From assembly GCA_905250025.1 (NCBI GenBank), contig CAJNOJ010000167.1:168447-232446 (forward strand): a stretch of 64,000 nucleotides of DNA, given 5' to 3'. This DNA comes from Adineta ricciae. Taxonomy: Eukaryota; Rotifera; Eurotatoria; Adinetida; Adinetidae. The position numbers and the translations under genes were made by a program. Of the stretch, positions 35,163-47,217 are shown piece by piece. Positions within the stretch are counted from its first letter, which is position 1; each line of letters starts with the position of its first letter. Below the pieces are notes generated by a model that was not told the DNA's origin, searched no databases, and saw only the letters and a program-made list of their open reading frames with translations.

Positions 35163-38100
35163 CACCAGCAACTTGCTTCGATGGAATTCAAAATCAAGAT
35201 GAAACTGATATAGATTGTGGAGGATTGATTTGTCCACTGCGATGTCCCACCAGTAAAAAATGTCAAAAAATATCTGATTGTACCAAAGTAGCTTGTACTT
35301 GTGGTATATGCCAAGGTAAATACGAAGAAATTTGGCGGCATACAAGATGCATTTTATTTGAAACTACATACTACTGTTTTTCTTTGATTAGTTCCTACAT
35401 GCAGCGATGGCATTCGTAATCAGGATGAATCAGGCATTGATTGTGGAGGAAAAATATGTCAAAACAAATGTGCGACAAATGTAAATTGCACGATGAGCTC
35501 CGATTGTGAGTCATCTGTATGTACCAATAAGAAATGCCAAGGTTAGTTTCAAATCACCTTCTAGATTTACATTATCTCTAGACCTGTTAAATGTAAAACT
35601 AATTAAATATTTTATTGTACATCTGTAATATAATCCGTATATTTCTATGGAAACTAATTTTACCGTACTCTACAGGAGATATAGGTAAAAGCCTCGTGTC
35701 ATACAAAAATTCCTTTCTGACCAAAACTTAACACTACCCATCGCCATAAAGAAAGATATTAACGCTTATTTTAGCACCACTGTGTAACGATTTTATACTC
35801 AATGGAGATGAAACTGGTATTGATTGTGGAGGTGCGCTTTGTTCCAAGTGTTCTGCTGGGCAAAACTGTAAAGCAACTTCGGACTGTGGCTCTGGATTGT
35901 GTGTTGACGGTACATGCAAAAGTAATAGCAATAATTCTAAGCAACCTCGAAATGGATAATGTATTTTCAGATAATATTCCAGATTCAACATGTTGCGATG
36001 GTATCAAGAATGGTATGGAAACCGATGTGGACTGTGGTGGCTCAACATGTAAACAATGTGCCGATAATATGCACTGTTTGACAAAAACAGATTGCTCGAG
36101 CAAAAAGTGCACAAATAACATTTGTCAAGGTAAAACTAGGAAAGTAATAGCTACTGACTTAAAGCTTTTCCTCGTTATTTAGTACCAACCTGTTCTGATG
36201 GGATTGTTAATCGAGATGAAACTGGTAAAGACTGTGGTGGAAATTTCTGTGCAGCGTGTCCAGAGGCTGCTCCGTGTACTTTGACAGCCGATTGTAACAA
36301 TGTGTTATGCACAAATAGCGTTTGTCAAAGTATGTATCATGTGAACAGTCGAACCTATTTCACGTACTGTGTCTTATGTTTCTTTCATACAGCTGCAACG
36401 TGTCACGATGACTTGAAAAATGGAGCCGAGACAGACACAGACTGTGGAGGATCAACATGTGGAAAATGTGCCGATGGTTTGGACTGCAAGATTGGAACAG
36501 ACTGTACTAGTGGAGTGTGTCCTAGTGGCAAATGTCTCGGTATGATCGTTCTGTGCAAAACGAACAGACTTTTCTTAGTTGATCTTTTTAGCTGCTACAA
36601 ACGGTGACGGTGTGAAGAATGGAGACGAAACCGATGTGGATTGTGGTGGAACAAGCGGAAAATTTTGTGGTACGGGTCAATCGTGTAAAGTCACGGCGGA
36701 TTGTAACAGTGGCTCGAATAATCTTTTATGTGTCAATAATATTTGTGGCAGTAAGTGAGATGAATTCGTTCACTTTTGGAAATTTCGCTAACGGCCGAGA
36801 CGAGATACCTGTTTTGTTTTGTTGCGTTTAGAGTCTGTACAAATGTTTTGCATTGTGAGTTTTTATCGGGTGATATATAATTATGAAGAGATACAGTCTC
36901 AGGACAGAGTTATTAGAAAACGTAGCGGAGCAGCTGTAAGTGTTTTGATTTTATCTGAGTTGTGAAACGGAAGGAAACATAGTCCTCAATTCATAGCAAA
37001 AGTTGATAGTGTTGTGACAAATCCTGGTGTGAACTGTGAGATGTGATAGATGTATTTTTTAGGTGGCCTAAGGAAGTAATACCTGTAGTGTACTTTCCTC
37101 ATCTTTATATAGTCCTAGGGAAATACAGTGTCACGCTACAGGAAAATGCCAAACTCTCTAAAGTTACATCTAATATCTACTTTCCTATATATGAGAGAAG
37201 GAAGATGGAGAAGAGGACGAGAAAGAAAGAAAACGAAAGGAGAGAAGAAGTGGTGTACAATCATATATTGTCTCAGTCAGAAAAAACATGGTGTTGTTAA
37301 TAGGTTTATATCTAACGAATTTGAGTCGATATCCCTTGGGTTGCGTGCCCTTCACGCATTATTATGGATTTTATACGAAAATAATTCTGTTGAAGATTTA
37401 ACATTGAGTCCAAATATTATGAAAAGCCAAGGATCATCCTTCGCGACGTTTTCATTATGCTAGTTGAAAATTGCCCTATAAGTTTGTTACTAAGTAAGAA
37501 TGAAGAATTAAAGCTTTCACTTTTTGTTTTACTTTGGAAATCAAACAATGTTAAAAATCTGATGCAGCTGTTCCGATAATGTCTTAAGAAACTGCAAATA
37601 TTATGTAATGCGGACGAGCACGTACATTGAACAAATGTTAATCCGGTGAATTACTAGAAATTTTCAGTTAGATCTTTCCACCAGTATCTGAGGTGATCAT
37701 CTAATAAATTCTGACCAAGACTATTAACATTTGACGGTAGAGCTGAATGGAAAAGATATTCGCTCGGCCTAACAGAATGAGCACGGTAGAATGATAAAAC
37801 TTTCTTGACAATAATTTCGATAAACTTTTACAGAATATAGTTTACTACTTTCTCGAGATTTGCTCAGTATTTAAAAAGCTTAAGCTGAAATTTTTGAAGA
37901 TAGGGTGAAAAACAATTTTCAATGCCGATTTTTATAGATGTTTTTCATTTATCTAAAGCGTAATATATCCAAGGGGGAAAAAGCGAGACTTCATACTTCA
38001 ATTACTTCACTGGTACTTCACTCGTACTTCATCGATATTTCACTGGTACTTCAGCAATAGTTCACTTTACTACAGATACTATCTGAAGTAGATGAAGTCT

Positions 38101-39370
38101 CGCTTTTTCCCACTTGAATATATCTCAAGAAGGAATGAAGTAACACCTTTCTCGAAATTTTTGCATCAGCAGTTATACATTTAGTTGATTTAAAACTAGG
38201 AAAGACATGTGTTTGCAGGATTACTTATTATGTTCAAAAGTTTTTACATGAATATCGTATATATAAAATTGAAAGTTACATGAGTGTTCACTATATACTT
38301 TGTTTGTCTTAGCACCATCTTGCCAAGTAAAATTCACAGTGATCAATATTACAATAGATTCGCCAGGAGGACTCGCTATTGAAGATTTTGATCGCGATGG
38401 CAAACTCGATCTCGCTGTAAGTAACTACAATCAAGACCAAATCACTATCCTAACTGGAAATGGCAATGGAGTTTTCACCGTAAAGACAACAGTGGCAAGC
38501 AGTGGCAATAATCCACAGAATATCATAGCTGCTGATTTTGACAAAGATGATATAGTCGATCTTGTTGTCGACAATTATGAAGGTTCTTCGCTGGATATAT
38601 TTAAAGGCAGTGGTGACGGAAGCTTTCCTACGAAAACAACAGTTTCAACTGGTGCCAAACCAGAGCCAATAGGTGTCGCTGACTTTAATATGGATGGCGC
38701 ATTAGATATTGTTGTTGCCAGTTCTAGCGACAGTAATGTGTGGACGGTACTTGGAAATGGTGCAGGGACTTATACATCTCAAACAATATCTGCTGTGGAT
38801 TATAATCCACAATCAATCGCTATTGGAGATTATAACCGTGATGGCAAACCTGATATCGCTGTTTGCAATCTTCAAAGCACTACTGTAAATGTACTGCAAG
38901 GAAATGGTAATGGACTTTTCAGCTCTCTAACAACAGCAACAGCGGGTAATAATGCAGAAAAAATCATTACCGACGATTTTAATCGTGATGGCATATTAGA
39001 TCTAGCAGTTGTAAGTGGAAGTAGTAAAAATTTGATTATTTCCACAGGAACTAGTACTGGAACTTTCTCTACAACAACGACTATTCCGTTAAGTGCTTAT
39101 CCAGTTGACGTTGTTGCAACTGACGTGGATAACGATGGTCTATTAGACCTTGTTGTTGTTGATAATCAAGATACAAACCTACGATGGCTAAAAGGAGATG
39201 GCAACGGAAATTTCGGTACGCCATCAACGTTTAATTTCGGTATAACGGGAGCGATACAATGCCAGACCGCAGATTTAAATGATGATGGTCGAACGGATTT
39301 TATTATTAATTTCAAAGATCAAAATATCGTGAAAGTTGTCTTAAATACATGCGTATTTACCAGCCCTTAA
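35163..39370 (+). CDS. Cys-repeat / FG-GAP propeller protein, allele A, 3' exons
   Basis: Exons 35163-35315, 35392-35541, candidate 9-nt 35676-35684, 35775-35921, 35983-36129, 36183-36329, 36393-36539, 36592-36750, then a large exon 38313-39370 ending in TAA. Seven Cys repeats are followed, after a 1.56-kb intron, by a propeller of about 350 residues. The join is inferred from a matching phase-1 GTAAGT donor and TTAG acceptor and from the missing start codon at the FG-GAP exon. The propeller has seven Ca-binding-type blocks (DFDRDGKLDLAV, DFDKDDIVDLVV, DFNMDGALDIVV, DYNRDGKPDIAV, DFNRDGILDLAV, DVDNDGLLDLVV, DLNDDGRTDFII), as in integrin-alpha-like FG-GAP/VCBS folds. The N-terminal exons are lost at the joint at 34903. 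Ligand unknown. Confidence 0.82.
37962..38123. mobile_element. Small MITE with about 32-bp inverted ends, allele A
   Basis: The left arm ATATATCCAAGGGGGAAAAA with its continuation GCGAGACTTCAT is the inverse of the right arm ending CCCACTTGAATATAT. The centre is a short tandem array of ACTTCACTGGT-like units. It sits in the long intron before the FG-GAP exon. The allele-B copy (40043-40160) is about 44 bp shorter, having lost array units. Confidence 0.65.
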
Positions 39371-39951
39371 TTATTGAACTTTAATATATTTACATTCCTT
39401 TTCTCCTTATTAATCATTTTATCGATTTATTATTACTAACAACACTTTTTGTTTATTTCCCCCTCCACTATAAGGAGGGTTTTGTGGCAGAAAACAGGAG
39501 TGAAAAACTGGAACTCGTTTGTATGTCCGTCTGTCGCAAGTCAAAGGTGGAGAAAACATCGAGAATCAATAGTAGGGTGAGGTGGAAGATCGATTCGATG
39601 CGTTACAGCGTTTTTCGGAAAACTAAATTTTATCCTCGCTACGATACAGGATGCACAGAACTTTAGCTGATGGCTGCCATATAGAGTATAACTGAGGATT
39701 TCCCATTTCCATGATGTAAGATCGGATTCGTTATGGATTTCAGATATACGATCGAATGAAAACAGTAAATTAAACTCAGTGATACGGTTAGGTTCATATT
39801 CATCATCAAAGATTGAAGTGCTGTGCGAGATAAACTATATTCGACGGCTAAGTGTTTCATTCATACAGAGAGTGAGAACGTTATTGTCGGACATTTCTCT
39901 CACCTGAGTTTTGGTTCTCCAAATAGTGGCACTATTGCCATGACTATGTTT
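39371..39951. other. 3' flank of FG-GAP exon, allele A
   Basis: Aligns with 41409-41989 in allele B. Short frames only. A CCCCTCCACTATAAGGAGGG hairpin-like stretch lies near 39460-39480 and is present in B near 41500-41518. Confidence 0.5.
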
Positions 39952-40024
39952 NNNNNNNNNNNNNNNNNNNNNNNNNNNNNNNNNNNNNNNNNNNNNNNNN
40001 NNNNNNNNNNNNNNNNNNNNNNNN
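39952..40024. other. Assembly gap (73 N)
   Basis: Run of Ns. The left contig ends at ...GACTATGTTT and the right one starts at sequence equivalent to A 37948, so the two contigs overlap in content and are alternative alleles of one stretch. Confidence 0.9.
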
Positions 40025-40042
40025 TTCATTTATCTAGATTGT

Positions 40043-40160
40043 AATATATCCAAGGGGGGGAAAAGCGAGAATTCATACTTCAACTACTCCACTGGTACTT
40101 CACTTTACTACAAATACTATCTGAAGCAGATGAAGTCTCGCTTTTTCCCACTTGAATATT
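40043..40160. mobile_element. Small MITE, allele B
   Basis: Same element as 37962-38123 with a shorter inner array; inverted arms still visible. Confidence 0.6.
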
Positions 40161-40350
40161 TCCCAAGAAGGAATGAAGTAACACCTTTCTCGAAATTTTT
40201 GTATCATCAGTTATACATTTAGTTGATTCAAAACTAGGAAAGACATGTGTTTGCAGGATTACTTATTATGTTCAAAAGTTTTTACATGAATATCGTATAT
40301 ATAAAAATGAAAGTCACATGACTGTTCACTATATAGTTTGTTTGTCTTAG

Positions 40351-41408
40351 CACCATCTTGCCAAGTAAAATTCACAGTGATCAATATCCCAATAAATTCA
40401 CCAGGAGGATTCGCTATTGAAGATTTTGATCGCGATGGCAAACTCGATCTCGCTGTAAGTAACTACAATCAAAAGCAAATCACTATCCTAACTGGAAATG
40501 GCAATGGAGTTTTCACCGTAAAGACAACAGTGGCAAGCAGTGGCAATAGTCCACAGAATATCATAGCCGCTGATTTTGACAAAGATGATATAGTCGATCT
40601 TGTTGTCGAGAATTATCAAGGTCCTTCGCTGGATATATTTAAAGGCAATGGTGACGGAAGTTTTCCTACGAAAACAACAATTTCAACTGGTCCCACACCA
40701 GAACCAATAGGTGTCGCTGACTTTAATATGGATGGCGCATTAGATATTGTTGTTGCCAGTTCTGGCCAAAATAATGTGTGGACGGTACTTGGAAATGGTG
40801 CAGGGACTTATACATCTCAAACAAAATTCGCTGTGGATAGTAATCCACAATCAATCGCTATTGGAGACTATAATCGTGATGGCAAACCTGATATCGCAGT
40901 TTGCAATCTTCAAAGCACTACTGTAAATGTACTGAAAGGAGATGGTGCTGGACTTTTCAGTCCTCTAACAACAGCAACAGCTGGTAATAATGCAGAAAAT
41001 ATCATTACAAGCGATTTTAATCGTGATGGCATATTGGATCTAGCAGTTATCAATGGAAATAGTAAAAATTTAATTATTTCCACAGGAACTAGTACTGGAA
41101 CTTTCACTACAACAGCGACTATATCATTGGGTAGTTATCCAGTTGACGTTGTTGCAACTGACGTGGATAACGATGGTCTATTAGATCTTGTTGTTGTTGA
41201 TAATCAAGATACAAACCTACGATGGCTGAAAGGAGATGGCAACGGAAATTTCGGTACGCCATCAACATTTAATCTCGGTATAATGGGAGCGATACAATGC
41301 CGAGCCGCAGATTTAAATGATGATGGTCGAATGGATTTTATTATTAATTTCAGAGACCAAAATACCGTGAAAGTTGTCTTAACTACATGCGTATTTACCA
41401 ACCCTTAA
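40351..41408 (+). CDS. FG-GAP propeller exon, allele B
   Basis: Starts after a TTAG acceptor, phase 1, and ends in TAA. It encodes about 352 residues with the same seven D-x-D-x-D/x-x-D calcium-type blocks as 38313-39370 and about 30 substitutions, mostly outside those blocks, so both alleles look under constraint. It is probably the last exon of the gene whose 5' part is at 22686-26377: lengths and phases sum to a clean frame of about 1,129 residues. Alternatively it could be a separate propeller gene with an unseen first exon. Confidence 0.8.
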
Positions 41409-43767
41409 TTATTGAACTTTAATATATTTACATTTCTTTTTTTCTTATTGATCATTTTATCGATTTATTGTTACTAACAACGCTTTTTGTTTATTTTCCC
41501 CTCCACTATAAGGAGGGGTTTGTCGCAAAAAAACAGGACTGAAAAACTGTAACTCATTTGTATGTCCGTCTGTCGCAAGTCGAAGGTGGAGAAAACATCG
41601 AGAATTAATAGTAGGGTGAGGTGGAGAAAGGATTTGATGCGTTACAGCGTTCTCCGAAAAATTAAATTTTATCCTCGCTATAATACAGGATGCACAGAGT
41701 TTTAGCTGATGGCTGCCATGATGAATATAATCGAGGATATCCCATTTCCATGATGCAAGATTGGATTCGTTATGGGTTTCAGATATACGATCGAATGAAA
41801 ACAGTAAATTAAACTCAGTGATATGGTTGGGTTCATATTCATCATCAAAGATTGAAGTACTGTGCGAGATAAACTATATTCGACGGCTAAGTGTTTCATT
41901 CATACAGAGAGTGAGAACGTTATTGTCGGACATTTCTCTCACCTGAGTTTTGGTTCTCCAAATAGTGGCACTATTGCCATGACTATGTTTATCTTTTTTA
42001 TTAAATGCTATCTACAACTGTAATTTTGTTTTATTAAGTTTGATGTAGTTTCAGCTTTCTATCTCAAGCAATTGTTGTAGCAAATTTTGGAATTAAGAGT
42101 GCTTTGTTTGCATGGAAGCGTTTCTTCTGGAAGCCGTGTACTGTGAACAATAGTGGTTTTCGAATTGGATCTGAAGCTCAATCAATGTTGCCGGCATCAT
42201 CACTTTCGTGTCGAAGAATGACTGGCCAAAATTTGGTCAGAGTACTTTGTCGTCTAAACGGTTCTTTTTTGTTCCAACTGAATATTTTGGGTTTGATAAG
42301 AACATTTTGTGAGGTGGAGAATAACAATGCAGTTCATCGTTTTTTAATAGAAGATGTTTTTGTGTATCATGTCAATACTTTAAAAATTTACTATCTGTAT
42401 TCAGACTCAATAATAATAAAGCATAATGTTTTATGTACGTTATACTGACAAATAGACTTTTTAAATTTTGACATGCATTCGATCTTATTCATGAAGAATT
42501 ACAAGCGGAACTATGTCAGATCTATAGAAATAGAATCAAGTTACATAATTTAATAAGTTATTACTATCATTTGATTACAATTTGTACTTATAAAATTACT
42601 TCTTTTGAATTCAATTCCATACGCTTTTAAATTGAAAAATGAATTTCAAACATTTAAATAGAATACTGTTAAAAAGTTTTTAATGACAGTTATTAACCCT
42701 TTTGAGATGGTGTGAGCGACCAGTGACTCACACTATATTTTAACAAGAAAGTGACTTATAAAATTGATTTTTTAATTTTTTTAAAACAGAAAGTGATAGT
42801 TACTCCTACATTTAATCCCTCTACATCACTAGTGGACCTATCCCAGGTCGATTATTCCGGCGACTGGATCCGTTGAAATCTGAGTCGGTTCCGGTACAGC
42901 TCTTCTCGATTCCGGCACAGTTTTCGCCGATTCCAGCAAGTTCCGGCAGGTTCCTTGCCACCGGATTCCGGCCGGAACCGACCGTGCCATAATAACCTGG
43001 GTAAGTGGGAGCACGACAAAGAGAAACAGACGGTTATATATCTCCAAAAAGCTAATAGGTGTATTTATAGAGGATCGATATACGTGAAAATCAATAAATT
43101 TAAGCTATTTTCGAGAAACATTGACTCGCCTCGAAAGATTTCATGACGCTCTGCGGCGTGTTGGTAATAGAGTACATTATCTGGTGTAACAGAAAATTTT
43201 AACGTCAAATAAGAAAGATATAATCAGTTTTTCTTTTCTGTTGCTCAAGTAATCAAGAGGAAAACAACAAAGTCCTGAATTTCTGAACACTGCATTGACT
43301 GCAAGATAGGGTCCTGTTTATATTGCTCTGTTTGCTGGATGACGACGAATCTTTACTATTATTGAATATGTATATAAAAGTATATGTCGATTTTCTTGAA
43401 AGACAAAATACATTACTATAATCTGTCTATCACTTGTTTTCTTTTTGAATTTCTATCAGTTAATGTCTCGTCCACACTGCAAGCCCATCACGCTCTTCAG
43501 GCCCGCTTTCAATCTAGAGACATTAACCATGTGAAGAAGAAAAAAGAGCATGCTAACGAGTTAACAGATTTAGAGGCATACTTTTATTTTGAAGATCTAT
43601 TTATTTATAGGATATTCTAGGAGAAGTGCAATCTTTTAATTGTTTTCATGGAAGACTTTGGTGACTTTAGTTAATTGAGTTTCTCTTCTATATAATCCAT
43701 CTTCTCCGACTCTAGCATATGCCATTATGTCGAGCCCTTCAAACTCCACAATATCATTAAATCGGGT
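41409..43767. other. Intergenic after FG-GAP exon
   Basis: The first 580 bp are shared with allele A; the rest is unique. A 114-codon frame (42104-42448) has no recognisable features. A GC-rich stretch at 42840-42985 carries many TTCCGG/CCGGAA units on both strands. Otherwise A+T-rich, no gene seen. Confidence 0.5.
42840..42985. repeat. Degenerate TTCCGGCA-type repeat patch
   Basis: GC-rich island in an A+T-rich background with repeated GATTCCGGCA, GGTTCCGG and GCCGGAACC blocks in both orientations, so partly self-complementary. Confidence 0.5.
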
Positions 43768-44769
43768 NTGTTTTATAGTTGATAAGGAGCTTCACTTTAT
43801 TTGCTTTCGCCTGATTTAATTTCATTCTCATATGTAGGCCGAAAGCACATAGAAAAGGGTATTAAGGCGAATGTTGAATCGAGCGATATGATTGGTTCAT
43901 TACGTTTTGTTTTATCCTTAGATCGTCTCAGAAAAATGATTGAAGAGATAAAACAGAATTGTATTGGACGATACGAATCTGACCTAACTTTGTTTCTTCT
44001 GTCTATTTTCGTCCATATAGTCTTTTCGTATAGAATAAATTGAAGAAAGAAAATAAAATTAGGCGAAGCGATACATCGGCGATTGACTAAATGATCGTAA
44101 GCATCGAATAGATTTTTGTGATGGTATTTGATAAGGTATCCGAGAATGATTGAAGATCAAATAAAACTTTATCACTTTTATTGTGACATGAATGTAAAAA
44201 TAACTTCGGTTGTTCGAAATAATCGCCAATATTTATCCATAAAACTTTAAAATTATTGCAAATTTCTTGATCTAATTCAGTGTCAGAGACGTTTAGGATA
44301 TGTGATTCCGACTTCTTTCAATAAATCATGATTTTGGGCATGGCCGATCTCACCATGGTAACAGAAATTTTCTATAATAGTCGATCATTTGGACGTTTTT
44401 TTCGGAATTCCACGATGTTTTTCTTTGATATGAAATAATCGTTTGAGATAAACTATTCCATCATCGGTTGCTTTTCAGTCATTCATCCACACATTTGATC
44501 GCATTGCCAAGTTGAATAATTATGACCTATGGAACAAAACTTCGTCATTTATTCGTATATTGCGCAATTCCATCTTCCTCATGAGACTCTGACGAAATTA
44601 CCTTCTATATATGGAAAATAACGTAAGATAGGATATTACTATGTTCGAGTTATTAATTAGAAGAACTCCATGTGTTTTTCTTACAATGATTTATTCGAAT
44701 AAAACGATCTAGCTAAGAATTTATTAGTTCAATGTGAAAAGTTTGATGATTAGACGAAGTATTTATAAA
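43768..44769. other. Intergenic after a joint at 43768
   Basis: Single N at 43768, then about 1 kb with one unrecognised 80-codon plus frame (43801-44043). No supported gene. Confidence 0.4.
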
Positions 44770-44976
44770 TTAGTAAAAGAGTTGTGCACGATTTAAAACG
44801 GTATTGTTAAAATCAAGTCCGCCGGTTGTTAAAAGTTTCCAATCATTTAATAAGCATGCTGTGCCTGAGGCCAAATTGAATATATCACCGGTCGTGATCC
44901 AGATATTTGTCGACGGATCATATATGCAAAGTTGATTTAGAGAATCAGTTATTAAAATTTCTCCGTTGGATAAGTA
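44770..44976 (-). pseudogene. Last exon of a Kelch-repeat protein (isolated fragment)
   Basis: On the minus strand, from a CAG acceptor at 44977-44979 to a TAA at 44772-44770, a 68-residue frame reads NGEILITDS...LCIYDPSTNIWITTGD...LLNDWKLLTTGGLDFNN, ending RAQLFY. The YDP-x-T-x-x-W and LLTTGG blocks are the hallmark of Kelch beta-propeller repeats. Upstream exons should lie to the right, but the contig ends at the N at 45034 and a LINE follows, so the gene is cut, either by the LINE insertion or by the assembly. Confidence 0.6.
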
Positions 44977-45033
44977 CTGAATTTACGCGAAAATACTGTG
45001 TATTAGCCAGATTATTAAAAGGTGTTGCCCATG

Positions 45034-45034
45034 T
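45034..45034. other. Assembly joint before LINE
   Basis: Single N 72 bp before the LINE ORF1 start. The true 5' end and left target-site copy of the LINE cannot be read here. Confidence 0.75.
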
Positions 45035-45105
45035 NCATACCACGACAAGACGTATTCTCTCTTGCTGTCTGAGATACCTTATCACCCCTAATTTAATCTT
45101 TTCGA

Positions 45106-47217
45106 ATGTCCGCAACGAACGGACGGCACGAAGGAGCACACACTGAGGGTGGACCTTCAAGTACGGATCCTGAATACTGGCAAACTCAGATGAACAATGA
45201 TCAACAATTTATCCAACATATGATCGAAATTTATAAGGCACAACAATTGGAACCACGACAAATAGGAAAATACGACAGTCAGATGAATCATCAATCGCAA
45301 CAAACTATACGCCAGCTACCGCGACTAATGGACCAACCAGCTTATGAATCACCTATACAACAGCATCAACGAAATCAACGGATAACAACGTCATCTATGA
45401 ACGATACCAATTCCACTGCAACACTTATCAACCAAGTGTCATCGACTCCAAGAAGAACACTTGATGAAAGTACCTCACCCGGCAAAGCTCAAAGGCAAGT
45501 CAAGAAACATCGCGCAGACGAAATGATAACAGCAACAATGAATGGTCAAGCAACAGCCGCATCTCCATCTGCACGAAATTTTGGTTTTCCTATAAGCCAT
45601 TTGAAATACGCAGTAGCAAATAAACCACCATGTTTTTTCATCAAGTTCAATATTAATCAAGAAAATAACCAATCTCAAATTCCGTCCGTAATAAACACAG
45701 TTAAGTGGATTAGAGACACGGTCCAACAACAAAATTTAGGAAAAATTGAAGAATTCTCACTATTTGTATCCGCCGGTAACAATAGATATAAATTTGGAGT
45801 AGCCTCCAAAGATGAATTCTTAACACTCTGGAAATGCAAATGGCCAAATAAAATAATGGATATAGATGTTGAAGTTGAACGACCACGTGCTCTTCCGGAC
45901 TTTTGTGCGGTGGTAATTCGAAATATCCCAATGGAGCTCAACAACCAATATTTATATCAAGAAATAACGAAAACAATTGAGTCAGCATCGTCATTAACCA
46001 AAATTAATTACAGTAGACCAAGAACAACAAATGATTACCGTTGCTGTATAACAGATACCGACGAGTATAACGAAATTTTGAAGATAGGTCGAATTGCAAT
46101 TGGCCATCTCCTACTANCGGACTTTTGTGCGGTGGTAATTCGAAATATCCCAATGGAGCTCAACAACCAATATTTATATCAAGAAATAACGAAAACAATT
46201 GAGTCAGCATCGTCATTAACCAAAATTAATTACAGTAGACCAAGAACAACAAATGATTACCGTTGCTGTATAACAGATACCGACGAGTATAACGAAATTT
46301 TGAAGATAGGTCGAATTGCAATTGGCCATCTCCTACTATCGATAACTCCATTTATGCCCGGATTAAAAATGACTTACTGTAACAAATGCTGGGAATTAGG
46401 TCACACAAAAAATCTATGCAAAAAAGAAGCGAAATGTCGATTATGTTTGGAGCCATGGAATTATAACCATCAATGTCAAAAACCTGTATGTTGTGCACAA
46501 TGCAAAGGTGGGCACTTCTCGCTGAGCATGGATTGCTCAGTGGTAAGAAACTACCGACAAACATTAAAAGAAGAGGTCAACATAGCATTAAAGGAAGGAA
46601 CGATCACCGAGAAGAAGCTAAATAGCAACCCTCACAACCTTCAACGAATAAACATGGATTTTCCTACACTTCAACCGCAAAGTGGGAAGCAACAAGCATG
46701 GACACAACAACAAGCAGATATAAGCAACGGGAAAACAATAGAAGGCGAAAAATGGAAAGAGATCCAATCACAGATGCAAGGTATCTCAGATGCTCTACTA
46801 AGAATGGAGACAAAATATGATAACCAACTACGGAAGCTTGAAATTATGGAAAACTCGTTAGCGGTAAATAAACAAGGTATATTGGTCCTCGCTAATATAA
46901 TACAACAAACAATTAATGCTCTAACAACGGGCACGGAAAAGAAAAATAAACAAGCTCTTCAAGCAATTTCTCAACAAGTTGAAGCCTTTAAGAACGATCT
47001 AATAGAAAAATTTGTCACAGTAACAATTAATCAACAGACGACAGAAACATTATCACTCCGGAGCGACAACAAACAAACATTACCGCCAACCAATTCCACA
47101 ACAACAACAACGTCCACAGCAACAACAACAAATTCCACAGCAACAACAATGTCAACGAAGCTCAATCAGAAAAAACAAGTGGAGATAGATCACTCGATGA
47201 ACTCAAACGATGAATAG
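45106..47217 (+). CDS. LINE ORF1, Gag-like zinc-knuckle protein
   Basis: 703 codons as written, but 45896-46116 and 46118-46338 are the same 221 bp around an N, an assembly overlap adding 74 codons; the real length is about 629. The N-terminal 170 residues are Gln/Asn/Thr-rich and basic. A central RNA-binding-like region (PDFCAVVIRNIP...) follows, then three zinc knuckles: CNKCWELGHTKNLC (C-x2-C-x4-H-x4-C), CRLCLEPWNYNHQC and CAQCKGGHFSLSMDC (C-x2-C-x3-H-x6-C), the set typical of Jockey/I-group ORF1 proteins. A coiled-coil-prone stretch and a Thr-rich end follow. It should bind the element's RNA. The stop overlaps the ORF2 start by 8 nt (ATGAATAG). Confidence 0.88.
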   Translation: MSATNGRHEGAHTEGGPSSTDPEYWQTQMNNDQQFIQHMIEIYKAQQLEPRQIGKYDSQMNHQSQQTIRQLPRLMDQPAYESPIQQHQRNQRITTSSMNDTNSTATLINQVSSTPRRTLDESTSPGKAQRQVKKHRADEMITATMNGQATAASPSARNFGFPISHLKYAVANKPPCFFIKFNINQENNQSQIPSVINTVKWIRDTVQQQNLGKIEEFSLFVSAGNNRYKFGVASKDEFLTLWKCKWPNKIMDIDVEVERPRALPDFCAVVIRNIPMELNNQYLYQEITKTIESASSLTKINYSRPRTTNDYRCCITDTDEYNEILKIGRIAIGHLLLXDFCAVVIRNIPMELNNQYLYQEITKTIESASSLTKINYSRPRTTNDYRCCITDTDEYNEILKIGRIAIGHLLLSITPFMPGLKMTYCNKCWELGHTKNLCKKEAKCRLCLEPWNYNHQCQKPVCCAQCKGGHFSLSMDCSVVRNYRQTLKEEVNIALKEGTITEKKLNSNPHNLQRINMDFPTLQPQSGKQQAWTQQQADISNGKTIEGEKWKEIQSQMQGISDALLRMETKYDNQLRKLEIMENSLAVNKQGILVLANIIQQTINALTTGTEKKNKQALQAISQQVEAFKNDLIEKFVTVTINQQTTETLSLRSDNKQTLPPTNSTTTTTSTATTTNSTATTMSTKLNQKKQVEIDHSMNSNDE
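45896..46338. repeat. 221-bp perfect direct repeat around an N (assembly overlap)
   Basis: 45896-46116 equals 46118-46338 exactly, with N at 46117. Same length as the overlap in the ART gene, which points to a k-mer-based assembler artefact. Confidence 0.92.
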
